Counted from the first letter of the stretch, positions 31,567 to 39,467 are shown. The stretch is 46,468 nucleotides of DNA from Clostridia bacterium (GCA_017539215.1 JAFYHI010000071.1:1-46468), one strand, 5' to 3'. A program made the numbers and translations. The notes: generated by a model not told the origin, from the letters alone.

Positions 31567-32055
31567 ATGGAAAGGATTTATCTAACGCATCCGTTTCCGC
31601 CCGTATGCGGCGAGGATGCACGCGTGCTGATCTTAGGCTCGTTCCCTTCGGCGGCGTCACGCGCGGTGAACTTTTACTACGGGCATCCGCGAAACCGCTT
31701 TTGGCGTGTGCTGGAAGGGGTCTTTGCCGAGCCCGTGCCGCAGGATACCGAGGGCCGCCGCGAGTTTCTTTTAAGGCGGCGCATCGCCCTGTGGGACTCT
31801 ATTGCAAGCTGTACTATAGAGGGCTCGTCCGACGCCTCGATACGCGACGCCGTGCCGAACGATATAGCCGGGCTGCTGAAAGGCTCCCGCATAGAGGCCG
31901 TTTACTGCAACGGACGCGCCTCTCACGCCTGCTATGAAAAATACGTTTACCCGCAGACAGGCGTGCACGCTGCGGCGCTGCCCTCTACCAGCCCCGCAAA
32001 CGCCGCAAAGAGCCTTGACGGGCTTATAGAGGCGTGGCGCGTTATACGGGTATAA
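31567..32055 (+). CDS. DNA-deoxyinosine glycosylase (UDG superfamily family 6)
   Basis: A 162-residue uracil-DNA-glycosylase-fold enzyme of the hypoxanthine-DNA glycosylase group, which removes deaminated adenine from DNA. Signature motif 1 is VLILGSFPSAASR followed by FYYGHPRNRFW, whose Asn takes the place of the usual catalytic Asn/Asp, and the last motif is LPSTSPAN. Length is typical. The start is 8 bases after a strong terminator and no promoter fits in the gap, so expression would rely on read-through or a promoter inside the upstream gene. Confidence 0.85.
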   Translation: MERIYLTHPFPPVCGEDARVLILGSFPSAASRAVNFYYGHPRNRFWRVLEGVFAEPVPQDTEGRREFLLRRRIALWDSIASCTIEGSSDASIRDAVPNDIAGLLKGSRIEAVYCNGRASHACYEKYVYPQTGVHAAALPSTSPANAAKSLDGLIEAWRVIRV

Positions 32056-32083
32056 AAAGCCCCTGCGCATTGGCGCAGAGGGC
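32054..32083 (-). terminator. distal terminator for the cytidylate-kinase-like gene
   Basis: Reverse-strand stem GCCC-T-CTGCGC / GCGCAGGGGC (32083-32059, one bulged T) then TTTTT (32058-32054). It overlaps the stop codon of the convergent glycosylase gene. Confidence 0.7.
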
Positions 32084-32119
32084 ACGGGAAATAAGCGCGG
32101 AGAAAGCGCAGACCTGCAC

Positions 32120-32151
32120 AACAAAACGGCGCCCGGGTATGCCCCGGGCGC
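32120..32151 (-). terminator. proximal terminator for the cytidylate-kinase-like gene
   Basis: A perfect 9-bp stem GCGCCCGGG / CCCGGGCGC (32151-32129) with a 5-base loop and a T-rich tail (GTTTTGTTG) on the reverse strand, 9 bases after the stop codon. Confidence 0.7.
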
Positions 32152-32159
32152 TGATTACG

Positions 32160-32759
32160 TCAGTTCCTTGCAAGGTCCACGATCATCTCTATGGACTTTT
32201 TGATGGTAAGCTTATCGCTGTTGACGCATAGGTCATAGTTGTCGCAGTCGCCCCATGTGCGGCCCGTAAAGTGCTTGTAGTTGATGGCGCGCTTGGAGTC
32301 CTTGTCCTTTATGCGGTCCATGGGCTTTTTATCGCTCTCGCCATAGCGTTCGACAATGCGCTGCGCCCTTGCCTGAGCGGGGGCATGGACGTAAACGTGC
32401 AGGGCGTCTTCCCTATCTTTCAATATGAAATCAGCACAGCGCCCAAGGATAACGCAGCACTCCTGATCCGCGATTTCGAGTATGGTGTTCCTCTGCACTA
32501 CCCAAAGATAGTCATACGCGCTCATCCCGCCCATTATGCGGGGAGCACCGATATAGCTGGACGCCAGCGCAAAGATGCTTTTTGAGGGAGCATATTCGCC
32601 GTTTTCCTCGATATACTCGGCGGAAAAGCCCGTTTTTTCGGCAACGCGGTTGATAAGCTCCTTGTCGTAGTAGGCATAGCCGAGCTCATCCGCAACGGCC
32701 TTTGCAATGCTCCTGCCGCCGCTTCCGAACTGGCGGCTGACGGTAATGATGCGTTTCAC
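32160..32759 (-). CDS. cytidylate kinase-like family protein
   Basis: A 199-residue P-loop kinase of the cytidylate_kin2 (AAA_26) group. It begins MKRIITVSRQFGSGGRSIA, where GSGGRSIA is the altered P-loop typical of the group, followed by YAYYDKELI. Other features are CVILGRCADF and a lid region with RAQRIVERYGES. These proteins are common in gut Clostridia and are distinct from the essential Cmk; the substrate is not established. It is monocistronic with a consensus promoter (TTGACA/TATAAT) and two terminators. Confidence 0.82.
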   Translation of the reverse strand: MKRIITVSRQFGSGGRSIAKAVADELGYAYYDKELINRVAEKTGFSAEYIEENGEYAPSKSIFALASSYIGAPRIMGGMSAYDYLWVVQRNTILEIADQECCVILGRCADFILKDREDALHVYVHAPAQARAQRIVERYGESDKKPMDRIKDKDSKRAINYKHFTGRTWGDCDNYDLCVNSDKLTIKKSIEMIVDLARN

Positions 32760-32793
32760 GAAGCTGCCTCCTTTGCTCCTTATTCCGATATCT

Positions 32794-32822
32794 ATTATAT
32801 ACTATTGCCGGGGCGCTGTCAA
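32794..32822 (-). promoter_or_regulatory. consensus promoter of the cytidylate-kinase-like gene
   Basis: Reverse-strand TTGACA (32822-32817), 17 bp, TATAAT (32799-32794). Confidence 0.8.
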
Positions 32823-32827
32823 CACCT

Positions 32828-33388
32828 TTATGCGGGATCGTCCGTTTTCACCGTGAACAGCACGATGGGGGCCCTGGTTTGGTAACTGCCTTGGACAAGA
32901 CGCGCAAACGCACCCGCGTGCATGAATGCGCTCGTGCAGAAGCTTTTGCCGAAGCAGGCCGATATCACCGCGCCGTGTTCGGCGTAAACAAACGCGGTCT
33001 CGTCCTCCCTTACGGAAAACGCGCCGTCGACTATGCGCATACTCCCCTCCGCCCCCTTCAGCATAAGGTTAAGGTCGCGCCCGCTGCCGCGGCAAGTCAC
33101 GTCGTCGCCGCCCAAAAATTCAAGCACCGACCCGTGCGGAAGCGGCGTTTCGCGCCCGTTCACGGTGAGTTCGAACCCCGCGCAGAGCGGCGTTAAGAAG
33201 CGTTTGACGCCGGGAAGCGGCGTAAAATGCGATTCTTCAAGACGGCAGTTCGCGGTGCTGATGCGCGCACGGAAGCGCCGCTCTCTGTAGGAGCTGCCCT
33301 CGGGCCATATAAAAAGCTCTGTGGTCGTGCCGCCCGACCACTCGGACGAAATGAATTCCCCGTCGGGGATGACTGTTATGCTCTGCAT
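32828..33388 (-). CDS. HutD/Ves family cupin protein
   Basis: A 186-residue protein matching HutD: WSGGTTTELFIWPE near residue 18, RFRARISTANCRLEESHFTPLPG near 38-60, and DLNLMLKG near 105. HutD has a bicupin fold and is found with histidine-utilisation genes in some bacteria, but its activity is unproven and no hut gene is seen here. Single gene with its own promoter and ribosome site (AAAGGAG before the ATG). Confidence 0.8.
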   Translation of the reverse strand: MQSITVIPDGEFISSEWSGGTTTELFIWPEGSSYRERRFRARISTANCRLEESHFTPLPGVKRFLTPLCAGFELTVNGRETPLPHGSVLEFLGGDDVTCRGSGRDLNLMLKGAEGSMRIVDGAFSVREDETAFVYAEHGAVISACFGKSFCTSAFMHAGAFARLVQGSYQTRAPIVLFTVKTDDPA

Positions 33389-33413
33389 TTGACTCGCTCC
33401 TTTCGTTTTTTAC

Positions 33414-33442
33414 ATTATACCACCCGGCGCGGCGTATGCCAA
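33414..33442 (-). promoter_or_regulatory. promoter of the hutD-like gene
   Basis: Reverse-strand TTGGCA (33442-33437), 17 bp, TATAAT (33419-33414). Confidence 0.72.
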
Positions 33443-33483
33443 TACGGAAAACGTCGTAAGATAAGCTCCGCGAAGCGGAATGC

Positions 33484-33505
33484 CGCCCGGCTTCCGGGCG
33501 TTTTT
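33484..33505 (+). terminator. orphan forward-strand terminator between hutD and rpsF
   Basis: A perfect 7-bp stem CGCCCGG / CCGGGCG (33484-33490 / 33494-33500) with a 3-base loop and TTTTT (33501-33505). A second hairpin TCCGC-GAA-GCGGA is at 33467-33479. No forward-strand gene precedes it and the rpsF promoter is downstream, so it may end a small RNA. Confidence 0.6.
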
Positions 33506-33550
33506 GCCTCCGTTTATAAAAATATACTTGCAGAGCGGGGAATTTTGCTC

Positions 33551-33579
33551 TTGTGTCCAAAGCCGGTGTATGATATAAT
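33551..33579 (+). promoter_or_regulatory. promoter of the rpsF-ssb-rpsR operon
   Basis: TTGTGT (33551-33556), 17 bp, TATAAT (33574-33579) with a TGA extension. Confidence 0.72.
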
Positions 33580-33599
33580 TATTTGTCAACACCATACTT

Positions 33600-33619
33600 A
33601 CTCCGTTTGAAAGCGGAGT
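33600..33619 (+). promoter_or_regulatory. hairpin in the rpsF leader, possible S6:S18 site
   Basis: ACTCCG (33600-33605) and CGGAGT (33614-33619) close an 8-base loop in the 60-base leader of rpsF. In many bacteria an S6:S18-binding hairpin with a CCG element controls this operon; a CCG is present, but the full motif was not confirmed. Confidence 0.3.
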
Positions 33620-33645
33620 CAATAGACCACAAGGAGGTGAAAAGT

Positions 33646-33933
33646 GTGAATAAGTATGAGAATCTGTACGTCATCAACGCCGAGCTGACCGAGGAGGAGA
33701 TCAAGGCCGAAATCGAGAAGTTCGCGAAGGTCATCACCGACAACGGCGGTGTGATCGAGAAGATAGACGAATGGGGCAAGCGCCGTCTTGCATACCCCAT
33801 CAACTATCAGACCGAGGGTTACTACGTACTGGTGCTCTTCGAGAGCGAGGGCAGCGTCCCCGCCGAGCTCCAGCGTAACCTTAAGAATGACGAGCGCATC
33901 ATGCGTTATGTCGTCGAGCGCAGGGAAGCGTAA
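33646..33933 (+). CDS. rpsF: 30S ribosomal protein bS6
   Basis: A 95-residue ribosomal protein that pairs with bS18 on the platform of the 30S subunit. It begins MNKYENLYVINAELTEEE and contains WGKRRLAYPINYQTEGYYVL, the conserved core. The frame is open upstream, but GTG at 33646 is the start: AAGGAGGTG is 6 bases before it and the protein then has the family N-terminus. First gene of the classic rpsF-ssb-rpsR operon. Confidence 0.96.
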   Translation: MNKYENLYVINAELTEEEIKAEIEKFAKVITDNGGVIEKIDEWGKRRLAYPINYQTEGYYVLVLFESEGSVPAELQRNLKNDERIMRYVVERREA

Positions 33934-33966
33934 TTTCTTTATAACGTCTGTTAGAAAGGAAATGCA

Positions 33967-34455
33967 ATGAACAAGCTTACTATAATCGGAAACCTTACCG
34001 CAGACCCCGAGCTCAGGACCATTCCTTCGGGCGCAAGCGTTTGCACCTTTACCGTTGCGGTCAACCGCCGCTTCGGCAAGGAGGACCGCCAGACCGACTT
34101 CTTCCGCGTTACCGCGTGGAGGCAGCTTGGCGAGACCTGCTCCCGCTATCTGTCCAAGGGCCGCAAGGTTTGCGTTATCGGCGAAGTTTCCGCCCGTGCC
34201 TATGAGGGCAAGGACGGCACCGTGCGCGCGTCGCTCGAGGTCACGGCCGACGAGGTTGAGTTCCTGACCCCGCGCGCCGAGGGCTCCGGTTACCCCGCAG
34301 AGCCCCGCTCTGCCGCTCCCTCCTATCAGGAGCGCGGCCAGAAGGGCGGCTGGGGCGCCGAGAGTGCAGCGCCTGCCGATAATATGAACGGTACCGCCTT
34401 TGGCGATCTGCCCGGTGGGTTTACCGAGATAAGCGATTCCGATTTGCCATTCTGA
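33967..34455 (+). CDS. ssb: single-stranded DNA-binding protein
   Basis: A 162-residue SSB with an N-terminal OB fold ([17 protein letters not shown], then [12 protein letters not shown] and [14 protein letters not shown]), a Gly/Pro/Ser-rich linker, and the acidic tip DSDLPF that recruits repair and replication proteins. It sits between rpsF and rpsR with GAAAGGA as ribosome site. Confidence 0.97.
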   Translation: MNKLTIIGNLTADPELRTIPSGASVCTFTVAVNRRFGKEDRQTDFFRVTAWRQLGETCSRYLSKGRKVCVIGEVSARAYEGKDGTVRASLEVTADEVEFLTPRAEGSGYPAEPRSAAPSYQERGQKGGWGAESAAPADNMNGTAFGDLPGGFTEISDSDLPF

Positions 34456-34477
34456 TTCTTTGAAAGGAGATACCGTC

Positions 34478-34720
34478 ATGGAAGAGCGTAAAATGAAGCC
34501 CCGTCCCAAGAAGAGCAGGCGCAAGGTGTGCCAGTTCTGTGTGGACCACGTTGATCATATCGACTATAAGGACACCGCTCGTCTTCGCAAGTTCATCACC
34601 GAGCGCGGCAAGATCATGCCCCGCCGTATGAGCGGCGTTTGCGCCGAGCATCAGAGGACTCTGGCTAAGGCCATCAAGACCGCCCGCCAGGTTGCCCTTC
34701 TGCCCTACGTTGCCGAGTAA
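34478..34720 (+). CDS. rpsR: 30S ribosomal protein bS18
   Basis: An 80-residue ribosomal protein, partner of bS6. It has the basic start [17 protein letters not shown], then the core [17 protein letters not shown] and [19 protein letters not shown]. The upstream in-frame TTG (34460) is rejected because GAAAGGAG lies between it and the ATG at 34478. The CxxC in the N-terminus and the later C suggest the zinc-binding (C+) form of bS18. Confidence 0.96.
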   Translation: MEERKMKPRPKKSRRKVCQFCVDHVDHIDYKDTARLRKFITERGKIMPRRMSGVCAEHQRTLAKAIKTARQVALLPYVAE

Positions 34721-34753
34721 TCCGGCAGCCCCTCAAATATGATGTTGACTCTG

Positions 34754-34783
34754 AGCCCGCGCTGTTCCCGGCGCGGGCTTTTT
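34754..34783 (+). terminator. terminator of the rpsF-ssb-rpsR operon
   Basis: A perfect 9-bp stem AGCCCGCGC / GCGCGGGCT (34754-34762 / 34771-34779) with TTTTT at the end. Confidence 0.9.
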
Positions 34784-34797
34784 GACGTCCGCGCGGC

Positions 34798-34826
34798 TTG
34801 ACCTTGCGTCGGGCTTGGTTTATAAT
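34798..34826 (+). promoter_or_regulatory. promoter of the LRR-rsmF-rsmA operon
   Basis: TTGACC (34798-34803), 17 bp, TATAAT (34821-34826). Confidence 0.75.
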
Positions 34827-34854
34827 TGAAAGGTAAATCCTTTGGAGGTGCAAG

Positions 34855-36027
34855 ATGAATAAAAAGCATCGTATTGCCGCTTTTTTTGCGGCTGTTGTAA
34901 TGTTGTTTGCCGTCCTTCCCGGCTTTGCCGCGGAGGCCGCGGACTATAACGCGCATGACGTTGAAAAGCTGACCGCCTTTTTCAGCATCAAGGGGCTTTC
35001 TCCCTATACGAACGGGCGCGCTATAAACGGCGAAAACTTTGACATAAGCGACCCCGCCACCTGGACCTGCTGCACCTGGAACGACGCGGGCAGGCTTGTT
35101 TCGCTTGAGTTTGAGAACCTGGGCTGGGAGGTCGTAGGCGAGCTTGACCTTGCCGGCTGCGACGCGCTTGAGACCCTGTTCACCACCGACTGCCAGATAT
35201 CGGAGCTTGACCTTGCCGGCTGCACCGCGCTTCGCATGGTCGATGTGACGGGCAACCGTCTGACCTCGCTTTCCACCGCGGATAATCACGATTTGGAGCT
35301 TTTGTGGTTCAAGCAGAATTCCGTGACGCAGATAGACCTTTCCGCAAACCCGCTGCTTTACAGCCTTGACTGCTCATATAACGGCATTTCGGAGATAGAC
35401 GTTTCCGTATGCCCGCTTTTGACCGTGCTGCGCGCGTCCAACAACAGCCTGACGGAGCTTGATATTTCCGCAAACCCGCTTATAACCGACCTTAACGTAA
35501 AGACGAACCTTTTGGAGGAGCTTGACGTATCGCACCTTACCGGGCTTACCCGACTTACAAGCTTTAACAACCGCTTCCGCAGGCTTGACATCTCCGTGCT
35601 GAACGGGGGCGAGCCCTTTGTGCTGGAGGCCGTCGGGCGCGGCTTTGTGGGCACCAAGGTGTTTACCGACAGCCAGGGCAACCCCGTGATACACGCCTCG
35701 TCGAACGCCGAGGCGGGCGAGAGCTTTTTGGGCTGGTACGTCGGAGACGAGCTTATCTCAACCTCCGAACACATACCCTGCACTTTCGGCGTTAACAGCG
35801 GGCTGCAGGCGCATTTTACGGGCGAGGAGCCTCAGCTTCAGCTCGGCGACGTTGACGCAAGCGGGCACGTGGACTCTGCGGACGCGCTGCTGCTTTTAAG
35901 GTACTCGATGCATCTTGTGGACGAGAGCGCACTGCACCTTGAGGTGGCGGATATGAACGCCGACGGCACCGTGAACTCCGCCGATGCGCTTGCGATACTG
36001 CGCTTTGCAATGGGTCTTTTGGGATGA
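34855..36027 (+). CDS. exported leucine-rich-repeat protein with dockerin-type C-terminus
   Basis: A 390-residue exported protein: signal peptide (1-28), then about eight leucine-rich repeats of 20-22 residues with patterns such as LTSL-STADNHDLELLWF and ISEIDVSVCPLLTVLRASNN. A short beta-rich segment (GESFLGWYVGDELI, resembling the InlB B-repeat) follows. The last 65 residues are a dockerin-like pair with calcium loops DVDASGHVDSAD and DMNADGTVNSAD. The LRR face would bind a protein or glycan ligand, and the dockerin suggests attachment to a cohesin. The stop overlaps the rsmF-like start (ATGA), an odd pairing of an exported protein with rRNA methyltransferases. Confidence 0.83.
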   Translation: MNKKHRIAAFFAAVVMLFAVLPGFAAEAADYNAHDVEKLTAFFSIKGLSPYTNGRAINGENFDISDPATWTCCTWNDAGRLVSLEFENLGWEVVGELDLAGCDALETLFTTDCQISELDLAGCTALRMVDVTGNRLTSLSTADNHDLELLWFKQNSVTQIDLSANPLLYSLDCSYNGISEIDVSVCPLLTVLRASNNSLTELDISANPLITDLNVKTNLLEELDVSHLTGLTRLTSFNNRFRRLDISVLNGGEPFVLEAVGRGFVGTKVFTDSQGNPVIHASSNAEAGESFLGWYVGDELISTSEHIPCTFGVNSGLQAHFTGEEPQLQLGDVDASGHVDSADALLLLRYSMHLVDESALHLEVADMNADGTVNSADALAILRFAMGLLG

Positions 36028-37355
36028 ACCTTCCAAAGGTATTTTTGAACAGGATGAAGGAGCAGCTCGGGGAGGAATTCCCGAGCTTCCTTGAAAGCTA
36101 TGGGCTTCCGCCCGTGCGCGGGCTTAGGGTGAACACGCTGAAGCTTGAGCCCGGGGAGTTTTTGAGCGTTTGCCCGTGGGAGCTTGAGGAGAACCCCCTG
36201 CTTGAAGAGGGCTTTATACTGCGCGGCGCGGAAGGCGTCGGCAGGCACCCGTACCATATCGCGGGGGCGTTCTATGTGCAGGAGCCGTCCGCGATGAGCG
36301 CGATAGCCGCATGCGGCGCGGGCCCCGGCGGGCTTCGCGTGCTGGATATGTGCGCGGCCCCGGGCGGCAAGGCGGGAGGCGCCGCCGCCCGCATGCAGGG
36401 ATCGGGTCTGCTTGTGGCAAACGAGATAGTGCCTAAACGGGCTCAGCTTCTTGCCCGCAATCTTGAGCGGCTGGGCGCGGTGAACGCCTGCGTCACCTGC
36501 GAACGCCCCGACAGAATAGCCGGGGCGCTGCCCGGGTTTTTCGACATTGTGACCGTGGACGCGCCCTGCTCCGGCGAGGGTATGTTCCGCAAGGACCCCG
36601 GGGCGATAGCCGAATGGTCGCCCGAACACGTTTCCGCCTGCGCACAGAGGCAGCGCCTTATCTTAGAGAGCGCGGCGGAATGCACCGCCGAGGGCGGCGC
36701 GATAGTGTACTCCACCTGCACGTTTTCGCCGGAGGAGAATGAGCGCGTGATCGAGGACTTTTTGAACGCTCACGCTGAGTTTTCGCAGGAGTTTTCCGAA
36801 AGGCTTTATCCGCACAGGATCGTGGGCGAGGGGCATTTTGTCTGCAGACTGAGAAAGGCCGGCAGCGGGAGAAGCAGCGCTGTCCCGACGATATGCGGGA
36901 TAAACCGCGGGCCTGTAAAAGAGCTTGCGGAAAGAACGTTTTCCGAGATAGTCGAGGGCGGGCTGCAGGGCGTTCTGTTCGAGCAGAACGGCAGGGTGCG
37001 CATGCTGCCCCAAGGAGTGCCGGAGGTTCTCCTGAAGCTGCGTCCGGTATCGCTCGGAACGGAGCTAGGAGAGATCAGAAAAGGGCGGCTTGAGCCTTCG
37101 CACTCGTTCTTTATGGCGGCGCACGGCAGGAAGTATCTGCGTGAGCTGGTTTTTGACCCGGACGACCCGCTTATAACGGAGTTCCTCTCCGGGAATACTC
37201 TCCCCTGCCCCGAAGAATGGCGCGGGTTTGCCGCCGTAAGCGTCAGGGCCGGCGCAAAGACGCTGCCGATCGGGTTTGGCAAAGCGGTGCAGGGAGTTTT
37301 GAAGAACAGGCTGCCAAAAGGGCTGTACATGAACAATTCGGAGAGGAACGCATGA
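36024..37355 (+). CDS. RsmF/RsmB-type 16S rRNA m5C methyltransferase
   Basis: A 443-residue NOL1/NOP2/Sun family enzyme that would methylate a cytosine of 16S rRNA. The AdoMet site is VLDMCAAPGGKAG (about 109-121); the catalytic cysteines are in VDAPCSGEGMFRKDP and in YSTCTFSPEEN, which is the full two-Cys mechanism of this family. The C-terminal 150 residues include a PUA-like RNA-binding region (HGRKYLRELVFDPDDP then GFAAVSVRAG). The second Cys supports activity. Coupled by ATGA overlaps to the LRR gene before and rsmA after. Confidence 0.88.
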   Translation: MNLPKVFLNRMKEQLGEEFPSFLESYGLPPVRGLRVNTLKLEPGEFLSVCPWELEENPLLEEGFILRGAEGVGRHPYHIAGAFYVQEPSAMSAIAACGAGPGGLRVLDMCAAPGGKAGGAAARMQGSGLLVANEIVPKRAQLLARNLERLGAVNACVTCERPDRIAGALPGFFDIVTVDAPCSGEGMFRKDPGAIAEWSPEHVSACAQRQRLILESAAECTAEGGAIVYSTCTFSPEENERVIEDFLNAHAEFSQEFSERLYPHRIVGEGHFVCRLRKAGSGRSSAVPTICGINRGPVKELAERTFSEIVEGGLQGVLFEQNGRVRMLPQGVPEVLLKLRPVSLGTELGEIRKGRLEPSHSFFMAAHGRKYLRELVFDPDDPLITEFLSGNTLPCPEEWRGFAAVSVRAGAKTLPIGFGKAVQGVLKNRLPKGLYMNNSERNA

Positions 37356-38161
37356 CGCCGCGAGAGCTGACAATAAAATACGGCATTACCCCCAACAAGG
37401 CTTTGGGACAGAACTTTTTAGCCGACGAAAACGCCGTGCGGAGGATAGTGAGCGCCGCGGCTGAGCCCGGCTTGCCCGTGCTTGAAATAGGCCCCGGGCT
37501 TGGCGCTCTGACCGCGCCGCTTGTTGAAACCGGGCTTCCGATCGCGGCAGTCGAGCTTGACAGCGCTATGTGCGCCGTACTGAAAGCGGAGCTGGGCGAC
37601 GGGCTGTATATTGTGAATGAGGACTTTTTGAAGTGTGATCTTAACGCTGTACACGCCGTTTTGGGCGGCGGTGAGGTCTCGATCGTCGGCAACCTGCCCT
37701 ATTACATAACCGGGGCGATCGTTCAGCGGCTCGTGCTTTCGGGCCTGCCCATTCGCAGTATGACGCTGATGATGCAGAAGGAGGCCTCGGAGCGATTCAC
37801 GGCAAAGCCTTGCGATAAGAATTACGTTCCTTTGACCGTGCTGGCGCAGCGGCTTTATACCGTGCGCCCGATGATGGACCTCTCCCCCGCCAGCTACTGG
37901 CCGCAGCCCGACGTGGCCTCGACGGTGCTTTTGTTTGAGCGGAACGGGAACAGTTTGCCCGCGATGCTGCCGCGCATAGTCAAGGCGGCGTTTGCGATGC
38001 GCCGCAAAACGCTGCAGAACAATTTGTCGGCGCTGGGGCTTACCAAAGCGCAGGCGTCGGAGCTTATCGTTTTCTGCGGGCTCGACCCAAAGGCAAGGGC
38101 GGAAACGCTTTCATGCAGCGAGTTCGTCTCGCTTGCGGAGGCGTTTGAAAGCATGCGGTAA
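37352..38161 (+). CDS. rsmA: 16S rRNA dimethyladenosine transferase
   Basis: A 269-residue KsgA enzyme that dimethylates two adjacent adenines near the 3' end of 16S rRNA during late 30S assembly. Motifs: ALGQNFLADENAV, the AdoMet loop LEIGPGLGALT and the catalytic NLPYYIT. The open frame extends upstream but the ATG at 37352 overlaps the stop of the previous gene and follows GGAGAGGAA. Together the last two genes of the operon are both 16S rRNA modifiers. Confidence 0.95.
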   Translation: MTPRELTIKYGITPNKALGQNFLADENAVRRIVSAAAEPGLPVLEIGPGLGALTAPLVETGLPIAAVELDSAMCAVLKAELGDGLYIVNEDFLKCDLNAVHAVLGGGEVSIVGNLPYYITGAIVQRLVLSGLPIRSMTLMMQKEASERFTAKPCDKNYVPLTVLAQRLYTVRPMMDLSPASYWPQPDVASTVLLFERNGNSLPAMLPRIVKAAFAMRRKTLQNNLSALGLTKAQASELIVFCGLDPKARAETLSCSEFVSLAEAFESMR

Positions 38162-38194
38162 AAAAGGGGACGACTCACGGAGCCGTCCCCTTTT
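38159..38194. terminator. bidirectional terminator between rsmA and a reverse operon
   Basis: Stem GGGGACG-A-CTC / GAG-C-CGTCCCC (38166-38176 / 38180-38190) flanked by an A-run at the left (38159-38165) and TTTT at the right (38191-38194), so it can act on both strands. Confidence 0.82.
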
Positions 38195-38206
38195 GATATG
38201 CGTTCG

Positions 38207-38728
38207 TTATGCCGCCGAGTCCTCCGACCCGCTTTGTGCGCCGCGGCGGGAGGCTATGATATCGAGCAGCGTAAGCACAAGGCAGCAGACGCAGACCGCC
38301 GCACCGATCACGCTGAAGGCGCGAGGGAATACGCTGTTTACTTTGAGCGGAATAATGCGGACGACGATATCCCCCGCAAGCAGGGCCGCAAACACCGCCC
38401 GCGTGACAAGCGCTGTTTTGGGCTTGGCTTTAAGCAGGGCGCCCATTGCAAGGCCGAACGCCAGCGCAAGCACGAGCAGCGCAAAATGAAGCACGATCTC
38501 GCTTGACGTGAGCCTGTACGCCCACGAGAGCGCAAGCGCCCATACGCGCGGCAGCGCAGAAACGCCCAGCTCGAACGCTGCGGAAAGTATGTTGCCGCCC
38601 TTCATAAGCCCGAGATACCCGGGAAGTACGGCGGTAAACAGCGAGGCCAATATCGCGGCGCCCTGAATTATGCGCACGGCAAGCTCTGCGCCGGTGAGTC
38701 TTTTTCTGAAACCGAGACCGAATTTCAT
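38207..38728 (-). CDS. unknown membrane protein
   Basis: A 173-residue protein with about four membrane helices (near 17-40, 78-100, 105-125 and 135-160) and a short acidic tail. I do not recognise a family. The start overlaps the end of the upstream gene by 4 bases (ATGA type), so the two are translationally coupled and probably work together in the membrane. Confidence 0.6.
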   Translation of the reverse strand: MKFGLGFRKRLTGAELAVRIIQGAAILASLFTAVLPGYLGLMKGGNILSAAFELGVSALPRVWALALSWAYRLTSSEIVLHFALLVLALAFGLAMGALLKAKPKTALVTRAVFAALLAGDIVVRIIPLKVNSVFPRAFSVIGAAVCVCCLVLTLLDIIASRRGAQSGSEDSAA

Positions 38729-39360
38729 CCCTTTACCTCCTCAAGAGTGCGCGAAAGAAAAACCTCGTCAAATCTGTCGATAAGATTGGAATCCGCCCAG
38801 ACCGAGTACAGCACGCTGCCCGTTTTCGGGTCGACGAAAGATACAAGGCCGCCGTCTTCATCGGTGCGCACCGTGGGCGAGGACATACCGTACAGCATTA
38901 ACAGCGGGTTGGTTTTGGGATACCCGGAGGGCATAAGAAAGCCGCTGAGCAGAACGAGCTCGCCCGAGGCGCATCGCCCGCGGAGCATTGCATCGTCCAT
39001 ATAGACGGACTTGCGGAAGCCGTCGATCTCGACCTTTGCAATGCGGCACTTCATTAAATTGAGGGATGTGCGGGTGTACTCGTTTATGTAAATGACCCCG
39101 TCCTCTGCGGCGGCGCCCCAGTCATGCCCGAAATCACCGGGAACGACAAGCTCGCCTGTGACCCTGTCGCCGCTGTAAATGCCGTTGGTCCTGAGGTTGG
39201 AGTAGCACACCGAAAGGTCAGTCCCCTCAATGGGGATGAACTCGAACTCGGCGGTATGCTCCGCTACCTCGACCACCTTTACAGAAAAGAAAAAGAAGAT
39301 ACCCGTGATAAGTATCACGACGAGTATGAGGGAATTGAACGTGAATTTTTCGCCTTTCAT
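38725..39360 (-). CDS. unknown membrane-anchored external protein
   Basis: A 211-residue protein with one N-terminal membrane helix (about 8-30) and an external domain rich in beta-strand-forming residues. It includes IYSGDRVTGELVVPGDFGHDWG, paired with the polytopic protein encoded next. No known catalytic motif or family is recognised. A possible promoter lies upstream (TATAAT at 39437-39432). The GTTTTTTACAC repeats before it may contribute to regulation. Confidence 0.6.
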   Translation of the reverse strand: MKGEKFTFNSLILVVILITGIFFFFSVKVVEVAEHTAEFEFIPIEGTDLSVCYSNLRTNGIYSGDRVTGELVVPGDFGHDWGAAAEDGVIYINEYTRTSLNLMKCRIAKVEIDGFRKSVYMDDAMLRGRCASGELVLLSGFLMPSGYPKTNPLLMLYGMSSPTVRTDEDGGLVSFVDPKTGSVLYSVWADSNLIDRFDEVFLSRTLEEVKG

Positions 39361-39431
39361 ACGTTTCTCCTGTCAGAGCGGAGAGCCGCCCGTTGTGCGG
39401 TGCGTCGCAGACAGCGCCTTGCCGCACAATG

Positions 39432-39460
39432 ATTATACTTCATTTTCGGAGCGATTGAAA
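39432..39460 (-). promoter_or_regulatory. possible promoter of the unknown membrane-protein pair
   Basis: Reverse-strand TTTCAA (39460-39455), 17 bp, TATAAT (39437-39432). The -10 is perfect, the -35 poor. Confidence 0.45.
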
Positions 39461-39467
39461 CAGCCCG

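Noticed and set aside
33619..34524. A 301-codon reverse frame across rpsF and ssb
   Set aside because: Antisense to two well-recognised genes with proper ribosome sites.
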